NCBI GenBank assembly: GCA_035454885.1
Contig: DATIGE010000015.1
Coordinates: 1 to 64,000 of the forward strand
Length of the DNA: 64,000 bases
Direction: 5' to 3'
Source of the DNA: a bacterium
GTDB lineage: Bacteria > UBA10199 > JACPAL01 > GCA-016699445
Below, piece by piece: positions 36,114 through 45,321 of the stretch. The position numbers and the translations under genes are program-made. The notes beneath the pieces are model-generated. The model did not search any database. It saw only the letters and a program-made list of their open reading frames with translations, and had not been told where the DNA came from. The stretch's first letter is position 1. Every line of letters begins with the position of its first letter.

Positions 36114-36151
36114 AACGCCCCGCTTCTCACGTCGAGGAGCGGGGCGTTTTT
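36114..36151 (+). terminator. Intrinsic terminator/attenuator between dctP and dctQ
   Basis: A 15-bp stem (36114-36128 with 36134-36148; one mismatch), GC-rich, with loop ACGTC and five T residues (36147-36151). It ends three bases before the dctQ ATG at 36154. The purine-rich 3' arm (GAGGAGCGGGG) is the only ribosome-binding region available to dctQ, so the same hairpin could cut transcription and hide translation initiation. This would keep the binding protein in excess over the membrane subunits. Confidence 0.8.
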
Positions 36152-36153
36152 CT

Positions 36154-36648
36154 ATGAGATTCCTCCTGAAGCTCAATGACGCCGTCGGAAAGGTCGAGAA
36201 CGTTCTTATATCGGTCGGCCTCCTTTCGATGCTCGTCCTCGCCTTCCTCCAGGTCGTCATGAGGGACGTCTTCAACAAGGGCATCCCCTGGGCGGACTCG
36301 ATCGTCCGCCTGCTCGTCCTCTGGGTCGGATTCGTGGGCGCGTCCTTGGCGACCAAGCTCGACCAGAACCTGACGCTCGAAGTCCTGACCAAGTACATGC
36401 CGGAGCGCTTCCGCCATCTTTCCTCGATGGTCGTCAAGGCCTTCGCGATCACGATTTGCTGGTTCCTGTTTCAGGCCTCCCTCAAGTTTCTGGGAGACGA
36501 GATGACGACGGGCGAACAGTTTCTGAAGCTCTTTCCGTCCTGGTACACTCTGACGATCTTCCCGGCCACCTTTGCCCTCATTTCGTTCCACCTCGTGGTC
36601 GGCATCCTCAAGGACATGGTCTATTTCGTGAAAGGCAAACCGGCATGA
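36154..36648 (+). CDS. TRAP transporter small permease subunit (DctQ)
   Basis: Small membrane subunit with four predicted transmembrane helices; LLSMLVLAFLQVVMRDVFNKGIPWADS (in part LAFLQVVMRDVF, GIPWADSIVR) and LLVLWVGFVGASLAT are typical of DctQ. I chose the ATG at 36154 (164 residues). An ATG at 36109 would encode a basic tail from the terminator hairpin itself. It overlaps dctM by 4 bases (ATGA). Confidence 0.9.
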   Translation: MRFLLKLNDAVGKVENVLISVGLLSMLVLAFLQVVMRDVFNKGIPWADSIVRLLVLWVGFVGASLATKLDQNLTLEVLTKYMPERFRHLSSMVVKAFAITICWFLFQASLKFLGDEMTTGEQFLKLFPSWYTLTIFPATFALISFHLVVGILKDMVYFVKGKPA

Positions 36649-37913
36649 CGGCCTTGGTCGTCATCGGCATTATCTTGATGGCGCTCTTCGGGGCGCCGCT
36701 CTTCTCCATCTTCGGCGCGGCCTCTTTGTTCGGATTTCATTCGGTCGACATCAACACCTCCGCCGTCATCATTCAGATGACCCAGCTCGTGTCGGCGCCG
36801 GCCATGGTGGCGATCCCTCTCTTCACCTTCGCGGGCTACATGATGGCGGAGAGCAAGACGCCGGAGAGGCTGGTTGCCGTCTCCCAGGCCCTCTTCGGCT
36901 GGATGCCGGGGGGGTTGGCCATCGTCACGCTCTTCGCCTGCTCCTTCTTCACGGCCTTCACCGGTGCCTCGGGAGTGACGATCATCGCCCTGGGGGGATT
37001 GCTCTATCCCATCCTCAAGAAGCGCGGTTTCAAGGAAGGCTTCTCCCTGGGGCTGGTGACCTGCTCGGGAAGCCTCGGGCTTCTCTTCCCGCCGAGCCTC
37101 CCCATCATCCTCTACGGCGTCATCGGCCAGGTGGACGTCGACAAGCTCTTCGTGGCGGGCATCCTGCCGGGCGTCCTGTTGCTCCTGTTGCTGGGCACCT
37201 ATTCCGTCATTTGCGGGGCCAAGAGCACGACGCGGGTCAAATTCAAGGTCAAGGACGCCCTCAAGGCGATCCAGGCGGCGGCCTGGGAGTTGCCGCTCCC
37301 CCTGATCGTCCTGGTAGGCATCTACGGCGGGTTCACGACGGCCTCGGAGGCGGCGGCGGTCTGCGCGTTCTACGTCTTCATCGTCGAGGTCTTCATCTAC
37401 CGGGATCTGAAGATCTTCACGGACATCCCGCGCGTGATGAAGGACAGCATGGTCCTCGTGGGCGGCATCCTCATCATCGTGGCTGTGGCCCTGGGCTTCA
37501 CGAACTTCGTGATCGACCAGGAAGTGCCGATGAAGCTCTTCGAGCTGACCAAGAAGTACATCACGAGCCCGGCGATGTTCCTGGTCGTCTTGAACGTCTT
37601 CCTGCTCATCGTCGGATGCCTGATCGACATCTTCTCGGCCATCATCGTCGTGGTGCCGATCATCGCGCCGATCGCCCGGGGGTACGGGATCGACCCGGTT
37701 CACCTGGGCATTATCTTTCTCACGAACCTCGAGATCGGCTACTTGACGCCCCCGTTCGGCCTGAACCTGTTTCTTTCCAGCTACCGGTTCAAGAAGCCGA
37801 TTGCGCGGGTCTTCGCGGATACGCTGCCGTTTCTCCTCATTTTGTTCGCGGCCCTTCTCATCATTACGTATGTTCCGGCGCTCAGCTTGACTCTGCTCGC
37901 GAAGTTCCATTAA
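36645..37913 (+). CDS. TRAP transporter large permease subunit (DctM)
   Basis: Main transport subunit, about 422 residues and 12-13 hydrophobic segments, using an ion gradient to take up the DctP ligand. VSAPAMVAIPLFTFAGYMM, FTGASGVTIIALGGLLYP, LGLLFPPSLPIILYG and the C-terminal LEIGYLTPPFGLNLFL are DctM signatures. ATG at 36645 inside the dctQ stop (ATGA). No regulator gene is adjacent. Confidence 0.95.
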   Translation: MTALVVIGIILMALFGAPLFSIFGAASLFGFHSVDINTSAVIIQMTQLVSAPAMVAIPLFTFAGYMMAESKTPERLVAVSQALFGWMPGGLAIVTLFACSFFTAFTGASGVTIIALGGLLYPILKKRGFKEGFSLGLVTCSGSLGLLFPPSLPIILYGVIGQVDVDKLFVAGILPGVLLLLLLGTYSVICGAKSTTRVKFKVKDALKAIQAAAWELPLPLIVLVGIYGGFTTASEAAAVCAFYVFIVEVFIYRDLKIFTDIPRVMKDSMVLVGGILIIVAVALGFTNFVIDQEVPMKLFELTKKYITSPAMFLVVLNVFLLIVGCLIDIFSAIIVVVPIIAPIARGYGIDPVHLGIIFLTNLEIGYLTPPFGLNLFLSSYRFKKPIARVFADTLPFLLILFAALLIITYVPALSLTLLAKFH

Positions 37914-37990
37914 CTACCTTTACGAGCAGGGCGAGGGTTATGCCGCGGGTAGCGGCGCGAGTCTCGCTTCCGCAGGACACGGAGGAATTC

Positions 37991-39163
37991 ATGGAAACCG
38001 TCATCGTCGCCGCCAAACGCACGCCCATCGGGAGTTTTCAGGGATCTCTGGCGGAGGTCCCCGCGCCCAAGCTCGGAAGCATCGCCATCAAGGCCGCCTT
38101 GCAGGCCTCGGGCCTGAAGGGGGAGGACGTCGGCGAAGTCATCATGGGCAACGTGCTGACGGCCGGCGAGGGCCAGGCCCCGGCCCGCCAGGCGGGAATC
38201 TTCGCGGGCCTCCCTCAGGGCACGCCCTGTCTCACCATCGGCAAGGTCTGCGGCTCGGGGCTGAAGGCCGTGATGTTGGCCGACCAGGCGATTCGTTCCG
38301 GAGATGCGGAGGTGGTGATCGCCGGCGGGATGGAGAACATGACGCTCGCGCCTTATCTTCTGCCGAAGGCGCGCGCGGGTTACCGCATGGGCAACGGGCA
38401 GATCATCGACAGCATGGTCAACGACGGCCTCTGGGACGTCTACAACAACTTCCACATGGGGAACGCGACCGAGATGTGCGCCAAGAAGTACGAGATTTCC
38501 CGCGAAGAACAGGACCGCTACGCGGCGCAGAGCTACACGCGCGCGCAGAAGGCCATCAAGGACGGCGTCTTCAAGCGGGAGATCGTGCCCGTTGAACTCG
38601 AGACCAGAAAGGGCAAGGTCCTGTTCGACACCGACGAGGAGCCGGGGAAGGGCAGCGTCGAAAAACTTCCGACGCTGAAGCCCGCCTTTGACAAGGCCGG
38701 GACGGTGACGGCGGGCAACGCGTCCTCCATCAACGACGGGGCCGCGGCCGTGGTCCTCATGAGCGCGGACGCCGCGAAGAAGCGCGGGATCAAGCCGCTT
38801 GCGCGAATTCTCGGGCATGCGCAGGCGTCGGTGGCGCCGGAGTGGTTTACGATCGGGCCCTCGGAGGCCATCAAGAAGAATTTCCAAAGGCTCGGTTTGT
38901 CCGCGAAGGACATCGACCTCTTCGAGATCAACGAGGCCTTCGCGGCCGTCGCCCTGGCCAATAATAAAATCCTCGGACTCTCCGAGCAGAACGCGAACGT
39001 CCGCGGCGGGGCCGTGGCCCTGGGGCATCCCATCGGGGCCTCGGGCGCGCGTATCCTCGTCACCCTGATTCACGCCCTCGAAGATCTGAATCTGAAACGC
39101 GGCCTGGCCTCCCTCTGCATCGGCGGGGGCGAGGGCGTGTCGATGATCGTGGAACGCATCTAA
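37991..39163 (+). CDS. Acetyl-CoA C-acetyltransferase (thiolase)
   Basis: 390-residue type II thiolase, joining or splitting acetoacetyl-CoA or longer 3-ketoacyl-CoA. Nucleophile C87 in GKVCGSGLKAV, NEAFAAVALA, His in GGAVALGHPIGASG and the second Cys in LCIGGGEG are all present. The ATG at 37991 has GGAGG upstream. It is followed 14 bases later by a crotonase gene, so the pair fits beta-oxidation or acetoacetyl-CoA metabolism. Chain-length preference cannot be read from the sequence. Confidence 0.95.
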   Translation: METVIVAAKRTPIGSFQGSLAEVPAPKLGSIAIKAALQASGLKGEDVGEVIMGNVLTAGEGQAPARQAGIFAGLPQGTPCLTIGKVCGSGLKAVMLADQAIRSGDAEVVIAGGMENMTLAPYLLPKARAGYRMGNGQIIDSMVNDGLWDVYNNFHMGNATEMCAKKYEISREEQDRYAAQSYTRAQKAIKDGVFKREIVPVELETRKGKVLFDTDEEPGKGSVEKLPTLKPAFDKAGTVTAGNASSINDGAAAVVLMSADAAKKRGIKPLARILGHAQASVAPEWFTIGPSEAIKKNFQRLGLSAKDIDLFEINEAFAAVALANNKILGLSEQNANVRGGAVALGHPIGASGARILVTLIHALEDLNLKRGLASLCIGGGEGVSMIVERI

Positions 39164-39177
39164 TCCGGAGGTCAAAA

Positions 39178-39960
39178 ATGTCCTATCAGAACCTGATCCT
39201 GAACAAAGAAGGTCCAATCGCCACAGTGACCATCAACCGCGAAAAGGCGATGAACGCCCTGAATGCCGATTTGCTGAAAGACATCCGGGCGTGTTTTGGA
39301 CAACTTTCAGCTGACGCCGAGGTTCGCGCGGTGATCCTGACCGGCGCCGGCGAGAAGGCCTTTGTGGCGGGTGCGGACATCGCCGCGATGAGCACCATGA
39401 GCGAAGCCGACGCCGTGGAATTCGGCAACCTGGGCCACGCGGCCATGAACGCGGTCGATCACTGCAAAAAGCCCGTCATTGCGGCGGTGAACGGTTTCTG
39501 TCTGGGCGGCGGCATGGAGTTGGCCCTTTCCTGTGACTTCATCTATGCCTCCGAAAAGGCCAAGCTGGGGCTGCCTGAAGTGAATCTCGGACTCTTTCCG
39601 GGTTGGGGCGGTACGCAACGGCTCGCGCGTTTGGCCGGAAAAGGGATCGCCAAGGAGATGATCTTCTCGGCGCGCATTCTGACGGCGGCCGAGGCCAAGG
39701 ATTACGGCATCGTCAACAAGGTCTGCGCCCCGGAAAACCTCCTGAACGACGTCCGCGCCCTGGCCGGTGAAATTGCAAAAAAGGGGCCCGTGGCCGTGCA
39801 GATGGCCAAGCAGGTGATGAACGAAGGCTTTGATCTCTCGTTGCCTCAGGGACTGGAAAAGGAGAAGACGAGTTTTCCGAAATGCTTCGTGACCGAAGAT
39901 CTCAAGGAGGGTCTCGCCGCATTTCTGGAAAAGCGCCCGGCCCAATTCAAGGGGAAATGA
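39178..39960 (+). CDS. Enoyl-CoA hydratase (crotonase, Crt-like)
   Basis: 260 residues. Both catalytic glutamates of true hydratases are present: GGGMELALSCD and LPEVNLGLFPGWGGTQRL. Oxyanion segment VAGADIAAMSTM. Closest pattern is short-chain 3-hydroxybutyryl-CoA dehydratase. Ribosome-binding site GGAGG. It lies between the thiolase and a lipoprotein gene, and an acyl-CoA dehydrogenase follows, giving the expected beta-oxidation set except 3-hydroxyacyl-CoA dehydrogenase, which is not in the window. Confidence 0.93.
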   Translation: MSYQNLILNKEGPIATVTINREKAMNALNADLLKDIRACFGQLSADAEVRAVILTGAGEKAFVAGADIAAMSTMSEADAVEFGNLGHAAMNAVDHCKKPVIAAVNGFCLGGGMELALSCDFIYASEKAKLGLPEVNLGLFPGWGGTQRLARLAGKGIAKEMIFSARILTAAEAKDYGIVNKVCAPENLLNDVRALAGEIAKKGPVAVQMAKQVMNEGFDLSLPQGLEKEKTSFPKCFVTEDLKEGLAAFLEKRPAQFKGK

Positions 39961-39961
39961 T

Positions 39962-40669
39962 ATGAAATCCTTGCTGCGACTTTCGTCTTTCGGTTTGTTT
40001 GCGGCCTGGTTGGCCGCCGCCTTCGCCGGAGGCGTTTCGGGATGCAACACCGACGAGATTGCGGGTCACGGCAGCGACGACAATGTGGTGGGCACCGAAC
40101 AGGACGCCAAGGATACGGCGACGGCGGCTGAGAACGTGGCTTTTCGAGCCTTCACCGCGTCCTTTGGCACGCCGGGGTCGGCCCTCGATCTCGGGCTGAA
40201 CGCCGGGTTGATCTTGGGCAAGCTCAAGGACGCCATCGAAGCGAATTCGCGGTCGAGTTGCGCGGCGGGCGACGTCCCGTCCCCGTCCGGGGACAACGTG
40301 ACGGTCAACGGAGGCGTTGGCGGCACCTGCGCGGTAAAATTCGAGGGCGACGCCTCGGACGGCATCCTGCGCGCCAACTGCACGAGATACGACGACGGCG
40401 TCGATTCCGGCGAGGCGGCGGTGGACGGCCTGATCGGCGTTTCCGGTTCTGCCGCCACGGTCGGCAATGAATCGACATTCACGTTCTCTTCGATCACATC
40501 CAACCTGCTCGTCATGACCCTCGCGGACGGAGACAATTGCTCCGCCGTCCTGAACCTTTCGGCAGACGTCACGATCAACAACGACAACGGGACCGGGAGC
40601 GTCTCCATGGATGGCTGTGTGTCGATCTGCGGCGAGGCGTTCGACGTGACGGGGTCCGAAACGTTTTAA
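39962..40669 (+). CDS. Lipoprotein of a local paralogous family (copy 1)
   Basis: 235 residues. Signal peptide with lipobox VSGC (Cys28), then a short linker and a Ser/Asp/Gly-rich domain with conserved cysteines. It is clearly paralogous to the lipoprotein at 41892: both have F-T/S-A-x-F-G near residue 65, SGD..T..G..G.CAV, LRANC/LVANC, a C-terminal CGEAF and the same last residues GSETF. No enzyme motif. Function unknown; Asp after the lipid Cys region is not at +2 (CNTD), so outer-membrane sorting is likely. It starts one base after the crotonase stop. Confidence 0.82.
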   Translation: MKSLLRLSSFGLFAAWLAAAFAGGVSGCNTDEIAGHGSDDNVVGTEQDAKDTATAAENVAFRAFTASFGTPGSALDLGLNAGLILGKLKDAIEANSRSSCAAGDVPSPSGDNVTVNGGVGGTCAVKFEGDASDGILRANCTRYDDGVDSGEAAVDGLIGVSGSAATVGNESTFTFSSITSNLLVMTLADGDNCSAVLNLSADVTINNDNGTGSVSMDGCVSICGEAFDVTGSETF

Positions 40670-40670
40670 T

Positions 40671-40695
40671 GTAGGGGCGAACCTCGTGTTCGCCC
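40671..40695. repeat. REP-like palindrome GTAGGGGCGAAC...GTTCGCCC
   Basis: GGGCGAAC (40675-40682) and GTTCGCCC (40688-40695) form a perfect 8-bp hairpin with loop CTCGT, preceded by GTAG. The GTAGGGGC head recurs in a second palindrome at 50017-50044. Palindromes of this GTAGGGGCG type are dispersed in many bacterial genomes. It could also act as a transcription barrier between the lipoprotein and the acyl-CoA dehydrogenase genes. Confidence 0.65.
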
Positions 40696-40708
40696 GTTAG
40701 GGTGCCAC

Positions 40709-41854
40709 ATGGATTTTAAGCTGACCGACGAACAGATCATGATCCGGGACATGGCTCGCGACTTCGCGCAAAAGGAAGTTGCGCCCAAGGCCGCCGAGTT
40801 GGATGAAAAATCCCTCTTTCCCTCGATGCACATCAAGAAGATGGCTGAGCTGGGCCTGATGGGCATGATGATTCCCCAGGAATGGGGCGGCGCGGGGCTG
40901 GACACGCTCACCTACGTGCTCGCGCTCGAGGAAATCTCGGTCGCGTGCGCCTCGACGGCCGTCACCATGTCGGTCAACAATTCGCTCTACTGCGGCCCCA
41001 TCCTCAAGTTCGGGACCGAGGCCCAGAAAAAGAAATACCTGACGCCCTTCGCGAGCGGTGAAAAACTCGGGGCCTACGCCCTCTCCGAGCCGGGGACCGG
41101 GTCGGACGCCGCCAACCAGAAGACGACGGCCAGGAAGGTCGGGGATCAATACGTCCTGAACGGCCGGAAGAATTTCATCACGAACGGCCCCAACGCGGAC
41201 GCCATGGTTGTCTATGCCATGACGGACACCGAAAAGCGGCACAAGGGCATCTCCTGTTTCATCGTGGACAAGGGGTTCAAAGGCTTTTCGATCGGCAAGA
41301 TCGAGAAAAAACTGGGCATTTGCGCCTCCAGCACCTCGGAGATCGTCCTGGAGGATTGTGAGGTCCCGGCGGCCAACCTCTTGGGCACTGAGGGGGGAGG
41401 TTTCGCGATTGCCATGTCGACCTTAGACGCTGGAAGAATCGGCATAGGAACGCAGGCCGTCGGCATCGCCCGGGCCGCCTTCGAGCATGCGCGGGATTAT
41501 TCCAAGGTGCGCGAGGCCTTTGGACAAACGATCTCGAATTTCCAGGCGATCCAGCACTTTTTGGCCGACATGGCGGTGAAGATCGACGCCTCCCGCCTCC
41601 TCGTCTGGCGAGCCGCTTGGATGAAGGACCATGGAATCCCCTTCACCAAGGAGGCGGCGATGGCCAAGCTCCACGCCTCCGAAGCGGCCGGTTGGGTTGC
41701 CACCAAGGCCGTTCAGGTGTATGGAGGGTACGGTTACGTGAAGGACTACCCCGTGGAACGGTATTACCGGGATTCGAAGATCACGGAAATTTACGAAGGA
41801 ACGAGCGAGATCCAGCGTTTGGTCATTGCCAGAAGCCTTCTCAAGGACAGTTAA
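40709..41854 (+). CDS. Acyl-CoA dehydrogenase (short-chain type)
   Basis: 381-residue FAD enzyme introducing the 2,3-double bond of acyl-CoA. YALSEPGTGSDA (FAD/substrate loop), TNGPNADAMVV, and the catalytic Glu region YEGTSEIQRLVIARSLL are present. The pattern is that of butyryl-CoA dehydrogenase-type enzymes, consistent with the thiolase and crotonase upstream. No electron-transfer flavoprotein genes are visible in the window. Confidence 0.95.
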   Translation: MDFKLTDEQIMIRDMARDFAQKEVAPKAAELDEKSLFPSMHIKKMAELGLMGMMIPQEWGGAGLDTLTYVLALEEISVACASTAVTMSVNNSLYCGPILKFGTEAQKKKYLTPFASGEKLGAYALSEPGTGSDAANQKTTARKVGDQYVLNGRKNFITNGPNADAMVVYAMTDTEKRHKGISCFIVDKGFKGFSIGKIEKKLGICASSTSEIVLEDCEVPAANLLGTEGGGFAIAMSTLDAGRIGIGTQAVGIARAAFEHARDYSKVREAFGQTISNFQAIQHFLADMAVKIDASRLLVWRAAWMKDHGIPFTKEAAMAKLHASEAAGWVATKAVQVYGGYGYVKDYPVERYYRDSKITEIYEGTSEIQRLVIARSLLKDS

Positions 41855-41891
41855 CAAGGACAGTCAACAAGGATACCAAGGAGGGGAAACC

Positions 41892-42596
41892 ATGAACAAA
41901 CTCAGCAAAATCTCGGGCCTGTTGGGCCTGGGGGCCTTCATGATCGCGCTCAACCTGGGCAGCTTCGCCGGTTGCGATAGCGGCAGCAGCGGCGGCGGCG
42001 GGACCGGAGGGGCCGACGATAACTCCGTGATCGCGACATCGAGCGATGCGCTGGATACCTCGGACGCCGCGGTGAACCTGGCGCTTTCCGCGTTTAGCGC
42101 GGCCTTCGGCAGCAGCGGCGCCGCCTTGACGCTGGAGACCGTTCAGAGTTTCAAGAGCGCCATCGCCGCTACTTCGAGTGCGGAATGCAATGAGGTCGGT
42201 CTTCCGAGTGTTTCCGGCGACAGCATTACGCTGACCGGCGATGTGAGTGGGAGCTGCGCGGTGACCTCCGACGGCACCTCCGATAGCGGTGAGCTCGTGG
42301 CGAACTGCAATAACTACAACGCCGGGAGCGAGGCAGCCGATGCGGCGATCGACGGGGAACTCGGCGTGGAAGGCTCCCAGACGGCAACCGCCGTACAATC
42401 GACTTTCGATATGAATCAAATTTCCTCGAACAATTTGATCGTCACCCTCAGCGACGGAAGCGAATGTTCCGCGGTGATCGATCTCGCGGCGAGCGAAACG
42501 ATCGTCATTGCCACCGGGGAGTTTACGCAGAGCATGTCGGGCTGCGTCCGCATCTGTGGCGAGGCGTTTACCATCAACGGTTCCGAAACGTTCTAA
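41892..42596 (+). CDS. Lipoprotein of a local paralogous family (copy 2)
   Basis: 234 residues from the ATG at 41892, which has AAGGAGGGG upstream. Lipobox FAGC (Cys28), then a Ser/Gly/Asp linker (GCDSGSSGGGGTGGADDN). The domain matches copy 1 along its length: LSAFSAAFGSSG, VSGDSITLTGDVSGSCAV, ELVANCNNY, CSAVIDL and the ending CGEAF...GSETF. Paired cysteines suggest disulfides in the periplasm or at the outer membrane. Function unknown; it is separated from copy 1 by the acyl-CoA dehydrogenase gene. Confidence 0.82.
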   Translation: MNKLSKISGLLGLGAFMIALNLGSFAGCDSGSSGGGGTGGADDNSVIATSSDALDTSDAAVNLALSAFSAAFGSSGAALTLETVQSFKSAIAATSSAECNEVGLPSVSGDSITLTGDVSGSCAVTSDGTSDSGELVANCNNYNAGSEAADAAIDGELGVEGSQTATAVQSTFDMNQISSNNLIVTLSDGSECSAVIDLAASETIVIATGEFTQSMSGCVRICGEAFTINGSETF

Positions 42597-42638
42597 TTCG
42601 GAAACCGGAAAAGGAATTTCTCTTATACTTCAAGCTGA

Positions 42639-43229
42639 ATGCGCCGTTTCCTTCTTCTTGCCTTCTTCTTGACGGTCGCCGCCTGCCGCTCGGGCGGCGG
42701 CCATTTTATCGGAGGCGTCGAAAGATCTCTGAACGCCTTTTCCGCCGCGTTCCAGACGGTCACCGCGGGACTCGCCGTCGCCTTCAAGCTGGGGACCGTC
42801 GCCGGGGACGTCGTCACCTACAAGCACACGCTTTTGTGCGATCCTGAAGGATCCTCCAGCATCGACGAGAGGCTGAGCGAGGGTCCAATCGACGGGACCT
42901 TTCTGGTCCAGGCCGATTTGGATGAATGCAACGGCGTCGGGGGGGAGATGTCCGCGCTTGGAAGCTTCGCACGGGCCCCCGAAGGACTCAAGCTTCAGTG
43001 GGCGTTCGACGGCGTGGTCCGGAGCGGCTCCTGCGACGTCACCCTGTCCGACCTTTCGGTGGTGTCCTCCTCGGAGGAGGTTCCGGCGGCGAGCGTCGTG
43101 ACCGGCGAGTTGACCGCGACCTGCACGGGCTCAAGCCCCGCGTTGATCCGCTGTACCTGGCATCAAACACCCGCCCTCGCCTCCGAGGAGCTCCTGGCCG
43201 CCTGCTCCTGCACCGGATCGGGATGCTGA
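42639..43229 (+). CDS. Lipoprotein, probable distant third family member
   Basis: 196 residues with a short signal peptide and lipobox VAAC (Cys16). The segment LNAFSAAFQTVTAGL matches the FSAAF motif of copy 2, and the Cys spacing (CDVTLSDLSV, LTATCTG) is similar, but it lacks the CGEAF/GSETF ending and finishes in a Cys-rich tail (AACSCTGSGC). Probable diverged relative rather than a clear paralogue. 42 bases after copy 2; methylmalonyl-CoA mutase follows 55 bases later. Confidence 0.72.
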   Translation: MRRFLLLAFFLTVAACRSGGGHFIGGVERSLNAFSAAFQTVTAGLAVAFKLGTVAGDVVTYKHTLLCDPEGSSSIDERLSEGPIDGTFLVQADLDECNGVGGEMSALGSFARAPEGLKLQWAFDGVVRSGSCDVTLSDLSVVSSSEEVPAASVVTGELTATCTGSSPALIRCTWHQTPALASEELLAACSCTGSGC

Positions 43230-43284
43230 GTCTCATCACCAGTAAGACGTTGACAGGCCCGCCTCCCGCGGGACAAATCACAGC

Positions 43285-44916
43285 ATGGCCCAGCCATCCG
43301 AGAAACCGGCCGCAAAGGAATTGAAGGAGCGGCTCCCCGAGTTTACGACCCTTTCCTCGCGCCCCATCGAACGGCTCTATACCCCGGAGTCCCTTCGGGA
43401 TTTCCGCGCGGAAAGGGACTTGGGCGAGCCCGGGGAATATCCGTTCACCCGGGGGATCCATCCCTCGATGTACCGGGGCAAGCTCTGGACGATGAGGCAG
43501 TTCGCGGGCTTCGGTACCCCCGAGGATACGAACCGGCGTTTCAAATATCTTCTCGATCACGGGGTGACGGGGCTCTCCACCGCCTTCGACATGCCGACCC
43601 TGATGGGTTTCGACGCCGATCACCCCATCGCCCGCGGTGAGGTGGGGATCGAGGGCGTCTCGGTCAGCTCGCTCGCCGACATGGAGGTCCTCTTTGACGG
43701 GATCCCCCTGGACAAGATCACGACCTCCATGACGATCAACGCCCCGGCGATCGCCGTGATGGCCATGTATATCGCCGTGGGGGAAAGGCAGGGCCTCAAA
43801 CCCTCCCAGCTCGGCGGAACCATCCAGGGGGATATTCTGAAGGAATTCATCGCGCAAAAGGAGTGGATCTGTCCGCCCGAGCCCAGCGTCCGGATCCTGA
43901 TGGACATGGTCCAATGGTGCGCGGAGGAGATGCCCAAGTGGAACTCGATCTCGATCTCCGGCTATCACATACGGGAGGCCGGGGCGACGGCGGTCCAGGA
44001 GATGGCCTTCACGCTCGCCGACGGCGTCGCCTACGTGGAGGAGGGGGTCCGGCGCGGGATGGACGTCGACGAGTTCGCTCCGAGGCTCTCCTTCTTCTTC
44101 GACGTCCATAACGATTTTTTTGAAGAGATCGCCAAGTTCCGGTCGGCGCGCCGGCTCTGGGCGAGGCTTATGAAGGAGAGGTTCAAGGCCAAGAATCCCC
44201 GGTCCTGGATGCTCAGGACGCATGCCCAAACGGCGGGAGTCAGCCTGACCGCCCAGCAGCCGTACAACAACGTCGTCCGGACGACCCTTCAGGCGCTCGC
44301 GGCGGTCTTGGGCGGGACGCAATCGCTTCACACGAACTCCCTGGACGAAACCTACGCCCTTCCCACGGAGGAGGCGGTCCGCATCGCCCTCCGGACCCAG
44401 CAGATCATCGCGCACGAGAGCGGCGTCACCAACACCGTGGATCCCTTTGGAGGATCCTATTTCGTCGAGAACCTGACCGACGCCACGGAAAGGGAGGCGA
44501 TGGATTACATCCGGCGGATCGACGAGATGGGCGGGATGCTCAAGGCGATCGAAAAGGGGTTTCCCCAGCGGGAGATCATCGACTCGGCCTACCGCTACCA
44601 GCAACAGGTGGAGAAGAAGGAAAAGATCATCGTGGGCGTGAACGATTTTACGATCGGACAGGAGACTCCCATCGAAACCCTCAAGATCTCGCCGGAGAAG
44701 GAGAGGCATCAGAAGGAGCGGCTTCGGAGGGTGAAGGAGACCAGGAACCGGACAAAGGTCGAGACCGCCCTCGCCGACCTCAAGAGGGCCTGCGCCACGC
44801 GGGAGAATCTCATGCCTTACGTGTTGAACGCGGTCCGGGAGTATGGGACGTTGGGGGAGATTGTCGAGACGTTCAAGGCGGCCTTTGGGACCTACAAGGA
44901 TCCGGGACATTTCTAG
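43285..44916 (+). CDS. Methylmalonyl-CoA mutase, catalytic (large) subunit
   Basis: 543 residues: the TIM-barrel substrate domain of the adenosylcobalamin enzyme that converts methylmalonyl-CoA to succinyl-CoA, without its own B12 domain. [20 protein letters not shown] (in parts [12 protein letters not shown] and [16 protein letters not shown]), [17 protein letters not shown], the active-site His in [10 protein letters not shown], and [20 protein letters not shown] ([14 protein letters not shown]) are conserved. The cobalamin-binding subunit follows without a gap. Isobutyryl-CoA or ethylmalonyl-CoA mutases share this layout, so substrate is likely but not certain. Confidence 0.92.
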   Translation: MAQPSEKPAAKELKERLPEFTTLSSRPIERLYTPESLRDFRAERDLGEPGEYPFTRGIHPSMYRGKLWTMRQFAGFGTPEDTNRRFKYLLDHGVTGLSTAFDMPTLMGFDADHPIARGEVGIEGVSVSSLADMEVLFDGIPLDKITTSMTINAPAIAVMAMYIAVGERQGLKPSQLGGTIQGDILKEFIAQKEWICPPEPSVRILMDMVQWCAEEMPKWNSISISGYHIREAGATAVQEMAFTLADGVAYVEEGVRRGMDVDEFAPRLSFFFDVHNDFFEEIAKFRSARRLWARLMKERFKAKNPRSWMLRTHAQTAGVSLTAQQPYNNVVRTTLQALAAVLGGTQSLHTNSLDETYALPTEEAVRIALRTQQIIAHESGVTNTVDPFGGSYFVENLTDATEREAMDYIRRIDEMGGMLKAIEKGFPQREIIDSAYRYQQQVEKKEKIIVGVNDFTIGQETPIETLKISPEKERHQKERLRRVKETRNRTKVETALADLKRACATRENLMPYVLNAVREYGTLGEIVETFKAAFGTYKDPGHF

Positions 44917-45321
44917 ATGGAACGAAAACTGCGCATTTTAGTCGCCAAACCCGGCCTCGACGGCCACGACCGCGGGGCCAAGATCATCGCCCGCGCCCTG
45001 CGGGACGCCGGCTTCGAAGTCATATACACGGGACTCCATCAGACGCCCGAGATGATCGTCGACGCCGCCTTGCAGGAGGACGTGGATTGCGTCTCGCTCT
45101 CCATCCTCTCGGGGGCCCACAACCACCTCTTTCCCGAGGTGATCCGGCAGCTGAAGGCAAAGAAAATGGACGACGTGACCGTGATCGGCGGCGGGATCAT
45201 CCCCCAGGAGGACATCCCGGGGCTCAAGAAAGCGGGCGTCAAGGAGATCTTCCTGCCCGGCACCGATACCAGGGACGTGGTCGCTTGGATTCATCAGAAC
45301 GTGAAGCCTAGGAAGTTGTAA
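44917..45321 (+). CDS. Methylmalonyl-CoA mutase, cobalamin-binding (small) subunit
   Basis: 134-residue flavodoxin-like B12-binding domain. The base-off motif DxHxxG is LDGHDRGAK (D15, H17, G20), followed by the Ser-rich [12 protein letters not shown] and [11 protein letters not shown], which hold the nucleotide tail. It begins one base after the large subunit stop, so the two form one enzyme. The 3' end overlaps the convergent gene at 45308 by 14 bases. Confidence 0.94.
   Translation: MERKLRILVAKPGLDGHDRGAKIIARALRDAGFEVIYTGLHQTPEMIVDAALQEDVDCVSLSILSGAHNHLFPEVIRQLKAKKMDDVTVIGGGIIPQEDIPGLKKAGVKEIFLPGTDTRDVVAWIHQNVKPRKL

Noticed and set aside
36109-36153. Upstream ATG start for dctQ
   Set aside because: The extra 15 residues would be encoded by the terminator hairpin and give a basic tail unlike DctQ proteins.
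40671-40695. Intrinsic terminator after the first lipoprotein gene
   Set aside because: The hairpin is strong but lacks a T-run, and its GTAGGGGC head is shared with a copy inside liuC, so a dispersed repeat is the better reading.
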